A stretch of 64,000 bases of DNA from Gelria sp. Kuro-4. GTDB taxonomy: Bacteria; Bacillota; DTU030; DUMP01. A model generated the notes under the pieces. That model saw only the letters and a list, made by a program, of their open reading frames with translations, did no database searches and was not told the DNA's origin. The DNA lies in the NCBI RefSeq assembly GCF_019668485.1, contig NZ_AP024619.1, positions 1,673,001 to 1,737,000 on the forward strand. The letters are read 5' to 3'. Made by a program: the position numbers and the translations under genes. Shown piece after piece: positions 1-7,401 of this stretch; position 1 is the stretch's first letter, and every line of letters starts with the position of its first letter.

Positions 1-312
1 ACAGCCAAAAAAGCCCTGGAGCAGGCACTGCAGTGCACCTGCCGAGGTAGCAAGATACTCTTCTTCGCCGGCTTTCCGAAGAATGACTCAGTCATTGCCT
101 TGGATGCGAACTACGTTCACTATAAAGAAATCACCCTACTGGGTTCCTTTGCTTCGACGTTGGAACAGATGAAGCTGGCGATCAGGTACATCGGCGACGG
201 ATTGGTAAAGGTTAAGCCGTTGATTACCCAGGTGGTATCCCTTGACACCCTGACTCACGGAATACAAGCAGTTCGTAAGCAGCAGGGCTTAAAAGTGGTT
301 GTCAAGCCCTGA
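1..312 (+). CDS. Zinc-type (MDR) alcohol/polyol dehydrogenase, C-terminal part
   Basis: This is the last 103 codons of a gene that enters from the left edge, open from base 1 to the TGA at 310-312. The translated tail (LFFAGFPKND, then YKEITLLGSF, ending KVVVKP) has the pattern of the C-terminal NAD(P)-binding and closing segments of medium-chain dehydrogenases of the sorbitol/threonine dehydrogenase type. The catalytic zinc ligands would lie upstream, outside the window. It sits 29 bases before an SDR gene and leads a set with a sugar kinase and an aldolase, so oxidation of a polyol or sugar to a ketose is the likely role. Substrate unknown; family assignment fairly sure. Confidence 0.7.
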   Translation, partial: TAKKALEQALQCTCRGSKILFFAGFPKNDSVIALDANYVHYKEITLLGSFASTLEQMKLAIRYIGDGLVKVKPLITQVVSLDTLTHGIQAVRKQQGLKVVVKP

Positions 313-341
313 AAGAAGAATTGAGGCTAGGAGGATGCTAA

Positions 342-1106
342 ATGGCGGTAAGTATCGACCTAGGAGGACAAGTAGCTATCGTCACCGGGGGAAACCGGGG
401 ACTCGGTTTTGCCATCGCCGAGACTCTAGCAGAAGCTGGAGCTCAGGTTGTCATCATCGCCCGCAATCAGGAAGAAAACGAGAAAGCAGTCGCAAAAGTC
501 ACCTCGAGGGGTTTGAGGTGTAGCGGTGTGTCAGCAGATGTTACGGATACCGTGAGTGTTCAGCAAGCGGTCGGATCAATTCTGGATCAGTTCGGCAAGA
601 TTGACATACTGGTCAACTCTGCTGGCGTGGATATCACAGTTCCAGCAACTGAAGCGACCGAGGAGCAGTGGCGAAAAATTATGGATACCAATCTAAAGGG
701 GGCATTCTTCTTTTGCCAGCTTGTCGGTCGGAGCATGGTGGAACGCCGCAAGGGGAAGATCGTTTCAATTGCCTCCATCCTGTCACAGGTGGTCAAAGTC
801 AACGAGGCCCTTTATGGTGCCAGCAAGGGCGGTCTGGTGCAAATGAGCCGCTGTCTTGCCGCTGAATGGGCACCCTATAACATCAACGTTAACGTAATCT
901 CGCCCGGAAGCGTTCCGACCGAGCTAAACCGTACCTACCTTTCGGTCGAAGAGAATCGCCAGCGCAACCTCCGCAAGATCCCCATGGGGAGGCTGGGGAC
1001 GCCGGCGGAGATCGCTGGGGTGGCGCTGTTCCTGGTATCGGATCTTGCTTCCTACGTGACCGGTCAAAATATATTTGTCGACGGCGGCTGGACGTTAGGC
1101 TGGTGA
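342..1106 (+). CDS. SDR family NAD(P)-dependent oxidoreductase
   Basis: A 254-residue classical short-chain dehydrogenase/reductase. The glycine-rich cofactor motif TGGNRGLG is at residues 15-22, NSAG at 92-95, and the catalytic set is Ser145, Tyr158 and Lys162 (YGASK). The C-terminal DGGWTLGW ending is typical of the 3-oxoacyl-reductase/gluconate-dehydrogenase branch. ATG 342 is preceded by AGGAGG at 329-334. Cytosolic, interconverting a secondary alcohol and a ketone with NAD(P)H. Lying between a polyol dehydrogenase and an FGGY kinase, it most likely acts on a sugar or sugar-acid intermediate. The substrate cannot be read from sequence. Confidence 0.88.
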   Translation: MAVSIDLGGQVAIVTGGNRGLGFAIAETLAEAGAQVVIIARNQEENEKAVAKVTSRGLRCSGVSADVTDTVSVQQAVGSILDQFGKIDILVNSAGVDITVPATEATEEQWRKIMDTNLKGAFFFCQLVGRSMVERRKGKIVSIASILSQVVKVNEALYGASKGGLVQMSRCLAAEWAPYNINVNVISPGSVPTELNRTYLSVEENRQRNLRKIPMGRLGTPAEIAGVALFLVSDLASYVTGQNIFVDGGWTLGW

Positions 1107-1112
1107 ACTCGC

Positions 1113-2603
1113 TTGGGATGGTACCTTGGATTTGACCTGGGAACGACGACTTCTAAGGGCATCCTGGTCGACCGATGTGGACGGCCATTGGGCAGCGAGG
1201 CGGTTACCCACGAGGTTTCTTTCCCGAGACCCGGGTGGGCCGAGCAAGATCCTGAGGCCTGGTGGGAGGAGTTCTCGCGCATCTGCCGTGTCCTTCTGAG
1301 CCGCGGGGATGTCAGACCGGAGGAAGTCAAGGCTATCGGGTGCAGCGGAATGATGCCCACAGTGGTGGCGCTGGATGCATCCAGTACCCCCCTGAGGCCC
1401 GCAATCCTTTACGGGATCGATTCCCGAGCGGCGGATGAGATCCGGATCATACAGCAGATTCAGGCTTCATCCGGCGAAACCGGCCGTGCCTTGACGTCGC
1501 AGTCGGCGGCTCCGAAGGTTCTCTGGCTAAAACGAAACGAACCGGAGGTGTTTCGGAAAGCTTGTACAATCGTCAGCGCAACCGGCTTCTTGGTCTACAG
1601 GTTAACGGGAATCGCCACCATTGACGTGCCTACCGCTGTCGAGTTCAATCCGCTGTTTGACCCGGTCAAGCTGGAGTGGGATCCGAGGTGGTGTTGCGAG
1701 TTGGGTATTCCCCAGGCGATACTTCCGCGGGTCGTGCCGGCCACGGAAGTAGTCGGTAGGGTTACCCCCTGGGCCGCTCAGAAAACTGGTATCCCGGCGG
1801 GGACGCCTGTGATTGCGGGGACGGGCGATGTGCTGGCCGACCGGCTCGCCATGGGAATGACGCTACCTGGGGATTCTGCGTTAACCTACGGGACGACGAT
1901 GACCGTCAGCGTGTTGGTCAAGAGCATCAAAAACGACAGCAGGTTGCTGATCGGACCTTACGTTATTCCCGGCTTGTATCGGGTTTCTGGGGCTACGAAC
2001 GCATCGGGATCGCTTTTGAGCTGGTTGTGCCGGATATTAGGGTCTGACGCGGAAACCGACGATTGGAGACGCCGGATAGAACAGGATGCTTCCGGTATCG
2101 AGCCTGGGTCCGAGGGGTTGATCGTACTTCCCTACTTCAATGGTGAGCGGACTCCGATCTTCGATGACCGGGTCCGGGGTCTGATCGCTGGGCTGACTCT
2201 GAGCCACACTCCGGCCCACATCTATCGAGCTTTTATCGAGGCCACGGCTTACGCCCTCCTTCATAACCTTGAGGTAATGGAGGAGAACGGTTGCCGGCCG
2301 GAACGGGTTGTCTCATCGGGAGGAGGCACCAGAAGTGAACTTTGGCTTCAAATCGTCAGTGATGTAACTGGTCTGGAACAGGTAATCCTGGATCAGCTAT
2401 GGGGGGCGCCGTTAGGGGCTGCTTTTCTGGCGGCAATCGCCACAGGAGCTATAGGGGTTTTTGAAGAGGTCAAGACTTGGACGCGCCCCCAGAGAATAAT
2501 CCGGCCAAACGCTGAGCGGTCAAGGCTTTACGCAGACTACTACCGGGTTTTCCGGCAGCTCTACCTGGCCACCCGGCCCTACCTCCACCAGTTAAGCCGT
2601 TAG
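1113..2603 (+). CDS. FGGY-family carbohydrate kinase (xylulokinase-like)
   Basis: A 496-residue ATP-dependent sugar kinase. The N-terminal phosphate-binding segment GFDLGTTTSKG starts at residue 6. The FGGY_C half carries the ATP-site motif SSGGGTRSELW and then WGAPLGAAFLAA. The length matches XylB/AraB/FucK-type kinases (about 480-560). The start is TTG 1113, only six bases after the SDR stop, with no clear separate ribosome site, so translation is probably coupled. It would phosphorylate a ketose or polyol made by the upstream dehydrogenases, giving the substrate for the aldolase that follows. Specificity within FGGY is unknown. Confidence 0.85.
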   Translation: MGWYLGFDLGTTTSKGILVDRCGRPLGSEAVTHEVSFPRPGWAEQDPEAWWEEFSRICRVLLSRGDVRPEEVKAIGCSGMMPTVVALDASSTPLRPAILYGIDSRAADEIRIIQQIQASSGETGRALTSQSAAPKVLWLKRNEPEVFRKACTIVSATGFLVYRLTGIATIDVPTAVEFNPLFDPVKLEWDPRWCCELGIPQAILPRVVPATEVVGRVTPWAAQKTGIPAGTPVIAGTGDVLADRLAMGMTLPGDSALTYGTTMTVSVLVKSIKNDSRLLIGPYVIPGLYRVSGATNASGSLLSWLCRILGSDAETDDWRRRIEQDASGIEPGSEGLIVLPYFNGERTPIFDDRVRGLIAGLTLSHTPAHIYRAFIEATAYALLHNLEVMEENGCRPERVVSSGGGTRSELWLQIVSDVTGLEQVILDQLWGAPLGAAFLAAIATGAIGVFEEVKTWTRPQRIIRPNAERSRLYADYYRVFRQLYLATRPYLHQLSR

Positions 2604-2648
2604 GAAGACCGGCGATGAGTGTGACGGAAGCTTTGAGGAGGTCAAGCA

Positions 2649-3497
2649 GTGACGATCAGCACCATGTATTCCTTGCTTCAATCGGCGCGTTCCAGTGGTT
2701 ACGCGGTCGGCGCCTTCAACGTCGATAACCTGGAGACAATCGAGGGAGTCGCCCTCGCTGCGGAAGAGGAACGCTCGCCGGTGATCTTCGCCGTCGGACA
2801 GGGGGCACTAAGGTACACCCGGCTGCCATACCTAGCCTCGCTCATTTCGACCGTGGCCGAAGGGCTGACTGTGCCGGCAGCAATACACCTCGACCATGGC
2901 AGTTCTTACGGCCAGGTGCTCGAGTGTTTGTTGCACGGATTTACCTCGGTAATGATCGACGGATCGGCCTTACCGATCGAAGAAAATATCGCTCTGACCA
3001 AGAAAGTGGTTGAAGCAGCCCACTTACTGGGGGCCACCGTTGAGGCTGAGTTAGGGCGGGTCGGCGGGGCCGAAGACTCTGAGGAGAGCGTGGAAGGTAC
3101 GCTCACCAGGGTCGAAGACGCCGTGAGGTTCGTCCAGGAGACGGAAGTTGACGCTCTGGCCGTGGCCATCGGTACTGTTCACGGCCTATACCGGTGGGAG
3201 CCGAAGCTCGATTTTGAGCGCCTCGGGGCGATAGCCAAGGCCGTGGCTGTTCCGCTGGTCCTCCACGGCGGGTCAGGAACGCCAGACGAAAGCATTAGAA
3301 GGGCCATTGAACTGGGGATTGCGAAGATCAACGTCGCTACGGAAATAAGATTAGCTTTCCTCCAGGAACTGGAATCAAGGATTTCGGACCCGGCCACCAA
3401 TCAAGACCTCTTTAAGGTCCTGAGCCCGGCTCGGGAAGCGGTCAAGTCTTTGGCCCAGAGCAAGATGCGGCTTTTTAGAAGCTCTGGGCGAGGCTGA
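2649..3497 (+). CDS. Class II ketose-bisphosphate aldolase (GatY/KbaY/FbaA family)
   Basis: A 282-residue zinc-dependent aldolase. Residues visible are Asp82-His83 (HLDHG; proton donor and zinc ligand), Glu134 in VEAELGRVGG, His178 in GTVHGLY, His206 in HGGSG, and the phosphate-binding KINVATEIR. The Asp82/His83 positions match the numbering of tagatose-bisphosphate aldolases, favouring that branch over the longer glycolytic FbaA. Start GTG 2649 follows a GGAGGTCA ribosome site. Likely role: retro-aldol cleavage of the phosphorylated ketose from the FGGY kinase to a triose phosphate plus an aldehyde, ending the operon's pathway. The substrate is inferred from context. Confidence 0.87.
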   Translation: MTISTMYSLLQSARSSGYAVGAFNVDNLETIEGVALAAEEERSPVIFAVGQGALRYTRLPYLASLISTVAEGLTVPAAIHLDHGSSYGQVLECLLHGFTSVMIDGSALPIEENIALTKKVVEAAHLLGATVEAELGRVGGAEDSEESVEGTLTRVEDAVRFVQETEVDALAVAIGTVHGLYRWEPKLDFERLGAIAKAVAVPLVLHGGSGTPDESIRRAIELGIAKINVATEIRLAFLQELESRISDPATNQDLFKVLSPAREAVKSLAQSKMRLFRSSGRG

Positions 3498-4021
3498 AGC
3501 GGGCGTGTCCGTTAATTCTGGATGAGAACTCTCCAGCATTTTCGCCACAGCAGGCCCGGAATCCAAAAAATTGATCGACAAAGGGGTTTCAGGCTTTAGG
3601 AGAACACCAGGCGGGGAAGGATAGTCATTGCCCTCGACGCAGGGTCGACGCTTTTTTTAGGTAAGCAAATCGTTGGCTACGAGATCGAGAAAAAGCTCTG
3701 TATCTCCGGTCATACAGGGCACATTCAGGGATGTACCGCCTCACCCGGGCCAGTATAGCCCTTCGGCCTGGTGGATAGCAGGGTAGTTAACGTGGGCCGC
3801 GCGGGAATTCTTCTCAGGGGACAAACCGGGGAGGGGCTACCTAGAGTCCCATGAAAAAGTCCTTACAGTAGCATCTTCTCTTACCATGCTGGGCTTCTGC
3901 AACCACGGTTCTTCATCCACTTTTTCTTAATCCTGGCTAATGATCAGTTCCCCGCCTGGAAGCTTAACGTGCTACCCTTCTAAAGTTATAGGCGAGGATC
4001 GATAAGGCTACCCAGCACTTC
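3498..4021 (+). other. Intergenic gap with weak terminator and IS remnant boundary
   Basis: No convincing gene. A weak hairpin at 3518-3536 (five-pair stem with arms CTGGA and TCCAG) followed by a short T-rich stretch may end the aldolase operon. Another short inverted repeat before a run of seven T sits near 3638-3658. The rest has stops in all frames and no recognisable RNA gene. It runs into the truncated transposase, so part of it may be decayed insertion-sequence DNA. Confidence 0.4.
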
Positions 4022-4858
4022 GTGCCCTGGGTTCCGTGGTTTGTCTCGGAGGAGAACTTGGTCACCCTTCAAAACGCCGGCGGGCAGTACATAGCCGGAG
4101 AAAAGTTAAGGAGCGGGAAGGAGACGGCCGAGGCGGCCATCAACCGGGCGGGACGTTACAAGGTGGTGCGCGATAACCTTGAGGTCAAAGAAATCGTCGT
4201 AGGCGAAGGCGAAAGGCGCATCCGGTACGTCCTGGTTCGGAACCCCAAGGAAGTCGAAAAGCAGAAGGTAGAGCGGAAACGGATCATCGCCGAAGTTAAA
4301 GAGCAGCTCAAGCCATCGGCGATCTCAAGGGGAAGCCTCATACCAAGGCCTGCTGAGCTCATCGCCCATCCGGTCTATGGCCGCTACGTCAAGACGGACG
4401 CCAAAGGGCAACCCGTGCTGAACGAGGCCAAGATTAAGCAGGAAGCCAAGCTTGACGGGAAATACCTGCTTCGTACGTCCGATGATACGCTCTCGGCTGA
4501 AGATGTGGCCCTGGGGTACAAGCAGCTTCTTGAGGTGGAGGACGCGTTTCGCAGTCTCAAACAGACGCTGGAGCTGAGACCTGTCTACCATCGTTTGAGC
4601 GACCGAAGTCGTGCCCATGTGCTCCTTTGCTGGCTGGCCCTCTTGATGATTCGGGCAGCGGAGCTGAAGACAGGCCAAACCTGGCGCCACATCCGCGCCG
4701 CGATGGCGCAAATGCACCTGGGTGACTTCCGCAGCCCTGACGGTCGGACCCTGCAACGAACAGAACTTACACTCAGCCAGAAGGCCATCTTCAACGCATT
4801 GGGGGTGGAGGAACCGCCTCTCATCTTCGCTATTGAGCCGGCCAGGAAGCCGGTATAG
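4022..4858 (+). pseudogene. 5'-truncated IS1634/IS4-type transposase
   Basis: About 278 codons match the C-terminal half of IS1634-family DDE transposases (usually 500-600 residues). Residues 7-25 (VSEENLVTLQNAGGQYIAG) resemble the region after the second catalytic Asp. LLEVEDAFRSLKQTLELRPVYHR carries the conserved Glu with the Arg/Lys signature, and AHVLLCWLALLMIRAAELKTG follows. The frame is open only from 3992 (TAG at 3989-3991), so the N-terminal domain and the first catalytic Asp are missing. GTG 4022 has no ribosome site. Probably an inactive remnant. Confidence 0.75.
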
Positions 4859-5065
4859 TAACACGCCACTTTTTCACCGACGCCGCAAACCGGCGCCGGA
4901 TAAGGCTTTGTGCCCTCTTTTTATCTACGCGCTGTAGAACTTGGGTTCGAGGGACCTGGATTAGGAGAGGAAAAGTATTCAGCAGCCAGTTCTCGCCAGT
5001 CCTTACATTTGCGCTTGTAAGCATTATAAGTTTGTTTTTTATTTACGTTGTTGCGGCTTTACAGA
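4859..5065 (+). other. Intergenic region upstream of gntR promoter
   Basis: AT-rich DNA between the transposase remnant and the gntR promoter. It has a short inverted repeat CTTACA/TGTAAG at 5002-5021 with a run of T at 5034-5040, too far from the stem to be a clear terminator. No open frame with a ribosome site was found. Confidence 0.35.
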
Positions 5066-5134
5066 TTGACAGCGTAGACAATTGTTGCTAACATTATGGT
5101 ATACGAAATTAATGTATACAATACCAAAGTATAC
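5066..5134 (+). promoter_or_regulatory. gntR promoter and triple GTATAC operator
   Basis: A sigma-A-type promoter: TTGACA at 5066-5071, a 17-base spacer, TAACAT at 5089-5094. Directly downstream are three copies of the palindrome GTATAC at 5099-5104, 5114-5119 and 5129-5134, each start exactly 15 bases from the last, ending eight bases before the ribosome site. FCD-type GntR regulators are known to bind short TNGTNNNACNA-like palindromes. This array is therefore a probable autoregulatory operator blocking promoter clearance for gntR and the tct operon. The repeat is seen; the binding is inferred. Confidence 0.75.
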
Positions 5135-5154
5135 ACTTCTTGGAGGGTAATGTA

Positions 5155-5850
5155 ATGGAAGTCATCAAGAACAAGACGATGATGGAAGCTGCCTATGACA
5201 CACTCCGGAAAGCGATTGTGACCGGGCATTTTAAACCTGGAGAACAGCTGATCGAGACGGATCTCATCGAATGGCTACAGGTCAGTAGAACTCCTCTTAG
5301 AGAAGCCCTTCGGCGGCTGGAAACAGAGAAGCTGGTGGTTAGCCGTCCCTACAAAGGGGTTTTTGTCAACCAGATTTCCAAGGAATACGCAGAACAGCTG
5401 TACCAAGTCCAGTCTATCCTCGAGGGGCTGGCGGCCAGGCTTGCAACGCAGCACCGGACTCCTGAGTTTCTGGTCGAATTGAGGGAACTGACTCGCCAGG
5501 CCGTGCAGCGCAAACAGATTGGAGATTATGAAGGTATGATTGACAAGACATATGCTTTTCACCAAGCCATCTGGAGACAAAGTAGCAATGAGGTGCTGTT
5601 AGGAGTCCTGGAGACGCTGCAGGCGCAGATTCATCTGCTACGCGGGACGACGTTACTGGACCCGGACCGTAGTGAGGAAAATCTGTACGAGCACGAGAAG
5701 ATCCTAGACGCTCTGTCTGCAGGAAGTTGCGATACTGCGCAGGCCTTAATGTCAGAGCACATCAATAATGCTGCTTGTGCCGCCATAAGAATCTTTCGGC
5801 AAAGACGGGAACAGGAATCCCCTAAGGAGGTGGTCAATGGACAAACTTAA
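5155..5850 (+). CDS. GntR/FadR-type (FCD) transcriptional regulator
   Basis: A 231-residue repressor with an N-terminal winged helix-turn-helix (residues 12-72; recognition segment LQVSRTPLREALRRLE) and a C-terminal FCD ligand domain. The FCD domain carries the usual metal-binding histidine pattern (AFHQAIW, EHEKI, SEHI), suggesting a metal-chelating carboxylate effector. ATG 5155 is chosen because GGAGGG at 5142-5147 sits seven bases before it; an in-frame TTG at 5140 overlaps that site. It lies 36 bases before tctC, so it is the likely local regulator of the carboxylate transport and catabolic operon, acting through the GTATAC array upstream. Confidence 0.88.
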   Translation: MEVIKNKTMMEAAYDTLRKAIVTGHFKPGEQLIETDLIEWLQVSRTPLREALRRLETEKLVVSRPYKGVFVNQISKEYAEQLYQVQSILEGLAARLATQHRTPEFLVELRELTRQAVQRKQIGDYEGMIDKTYAFHQAIWRQSSNEVLLGVLETLQAQIHLLRGTTLLDPDRSEENLYEHEKILDALSAGSCDTAQALMSEHINNAACAAIRIFRQRREQESPKEVVNGQT

Positions 5851-5886
5851 TGAGACCGATCATTATTTGCGAAAGGGGTGTAGGTC

Positions 5887-6885
5887 ATGGTAGGTGCCAA
5901 GTCTGCAAAGAGGTCCGTCGTGTGGATTCTCTGTGTGTGTACAGCCGTTGCGCTGCTATCAACGGGATGTTCGACCAGTTCAAAACACCAGGCTCCTTCA
6001 GCGCCCGAGTTTCCGACTAAACCCATTACTATCATGACCGGTTACGCTGCCGGTAGCGTAACCGATGTGGGCTTGAGGCTCCTGGTCCCCTATTTAGAGA
6101 AAGAATTGGGACAACCCATCACAGTGGTCAACAAGCCTGGTGGAAGCGGTTGGGTTGCGTGGAGTGAGCTGGCCAAGGCTGCTCCCGACGGTTACACCTT
6201 GGCGGTCGTCAATGTTCCCAACTTCCATACCGGGTACCTAAACCCTGAACTTAAGCGAAGCAATAGCGTTAGGGACTTCGACTTCTTGGCCAACCACGTA
6301 TCAGACCCTAGCGCGATATCAGTTAAGACTGACAGCAAGTTCCAGAACGTAAAAGAGATAGTAGAGTATGCTAAGGCAAATCCCGGCAAACTGTCAGTTA
6401 CCACCACTGGTCCCGCAACTGACGATCACCTCATGGCGCTGGCACTTGAGAACTCGAGTGGTGCAAAATTCAACATCGTCCACTGTAAGGGCGGGAACGA
6501 GAGTGTGGCCCAGGTATTGGGTGGACATATTGATGTCTTGATTGAAAATGTTGGCGGAGTAAGGGTTCCCTTTAAAAATGGAGAGATCAAAATGCTTGGG
6601 GTGGCAACAGAACAGCGCGCAGAGCTTGTGCCTGATGTGCCAACATTGAAAGAGCAGGGCTACAACTTCGTTTCGGTTTCTGCTCGCGGGTTCGCTGCCC
6701 CGAAAGGCCTACCCGAAAACGTGAAGAAAAAGCTCGTCGCGGCACTAGAGAAAGCCATCAAGAATCCAGAACATATTGCCAAGATGAAGGAAATGGGACT
6801 GACGGTCCAGTTCATGGGTCCAGACGAATACACCCAATTTATGTTTACACAAGAAGAAGAGGTCAAGAAGCTGATGCAGTGGTAA
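5887..6885 (+). CDS. tctC: Tripartite tricarboxylate transporter substrate-binding lipoprotein
   Basis: A 332-residue TctC/Bug-family binding protein. Residues 1-27 are a lipoprotein signal with a basic start, a hydrophobic core and an LSTGC lipobox, so Cys28 is probably lipidated and the protein anchored outside the membrane. Bug-family features include FPTKPITIMTGYAAGSVTD near the mature start, PDGYTLAVVN, and FAAPKGLPENVKKKL near the end. It should capture a carboxylate and deliver it to TctA/TctB. The substrate is unknown; the downstream enzymes suggest a hydroxy- or oxo-acid. The ribosome site AAAGGGG precedes ATG 5887. Confidence 0.9.
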   Translation: MVGAKSAKRSVVWILCVCTAVALLSTGCSTSSKHQAPSAPEFPTKPITIMTGYAAGSVTDVGLRLLVPYLEKELGQPITVVNKPGGSGWVAWSELAKAAPDGYTLAVVNVPNFHTGYLNPELKRSNSVRDFDFLANHVSDPSAISVKTDSKFQNVKEIVEYAKANPGKLSVTTTGPATDDHLMALALENSSGAKFNIVHCKGGNESVAQVLGGHIDVLIENVGGVRVPFKNGEIKMLGVATEQRAELVPDVPTLKEQGYNFVSVSARGFAAPKGLPENVKKKLVAALEKAIKNPEHIAKMKEMGLTVQFMGPDEYTQFMFTQEEEVKKLMQW

Positions 6886-6897
6886 GAACGGAGGAAC

Positions 6898-6922
6898 GGG
6901 GGGCGCCAACATTGGGCCCCCC
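6898..6922 (+). promoter_or_regulatory. Intercistronic GC hairpin between tctC and tctB
   Basis: A perfect seven-pair stem (GGGGGGC at 6898-6904 with GCCCCCC at 6916-6922) and an 11-base loop lie between the tctC stop and the tctB ribosome site. No T-tract follows, so it is not a standard terminator. Such hairpins after binding-protein genes typically protect the upstream mRNA and lower downstream expression, giving more binding protein than membrane subunit. Confidence 0.6.
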
Positions 6923-6953
6923 ACTCTCGAGAAGCCAAGGGGGTGCAACCACT

Positions 6954-7391
6954 ATGCCCAAGTCTCATGACAGAATAATAGCTCTTCTACTTCTGGTGCT
7001 GAGTCTTTTGGGGCTGCTTCAAACCAAGAACTTCCCGGAGAGAGTTGGGTACTTCCCTGCCGCGGTGCTGGCCGTGCTGCTAGTTTTATCAGTCCTCTTG
7101 TTCTTCGGTACCCTGCGAAAGGACGAAAACAAACAAGCGCAAACGAACCAGGTTATTACGACCAAGGCTATGTTTACATTCGCCGTCTCAGTCCTCTGTG
7201 TTTTATTGATCAACGTTGTAGGGCTTTATATCGCCTCAGGCTTGCTTATTGCAGTCTTAGCATGGTATTTTCGCGGCATCCAGCCGAAGTCTGTGCTGTT
7301 GGCCATTATCGTATTTAACCTGTTCACGTATTTGCTGTTCAGCGTACAGCTTCAAGTGCCTATTCCCGCAGGCATTTTGTTCAGAAGGTGA
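6954..7391 (+). CDS. tctB: Tripartite tricarboxylate transporter, small membrane subunit TctB
   Basis: A 145-residue hydrophobic protein with about four membrane segments (near residues 8-22, 27-49, 62-95 as a pair, and 105-130). This is the size and layout of TctB subunits. The start is ATG 6954, with an AAGGGGGTG ribosome site about ten bases upstream; an earlier in-frame GTG overlaps the end of tctC but would add a non-conserved, charged lead. It pairs with TctA in the membrane. Its sequence diverges strongly in this family, so the call rests on topology and position between tctC and tctA. Confidence 0.82.
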   Translation: MPKSHDRIIALLLLVLSLLGLLQTKNFPERVGYFPAAVLAVLLVLSVLLFFGTLRKDENKQAQTNQVITTKAMFTFAVSVLCVLLINVVGLYIASGLLIAVLAWYFRGIQPKSVLLAIIVFNLFTYLLFSVQLQVPIPAGILFRR

Positions 7392-7401
7392 GGGTTAGTT
7401 G

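Noticed and set aside
4585-4869. Minus-strand frames opposite the transposase remnant
   Set aside because: Shadow of the transposase coding strand, which carries clear family motifs.
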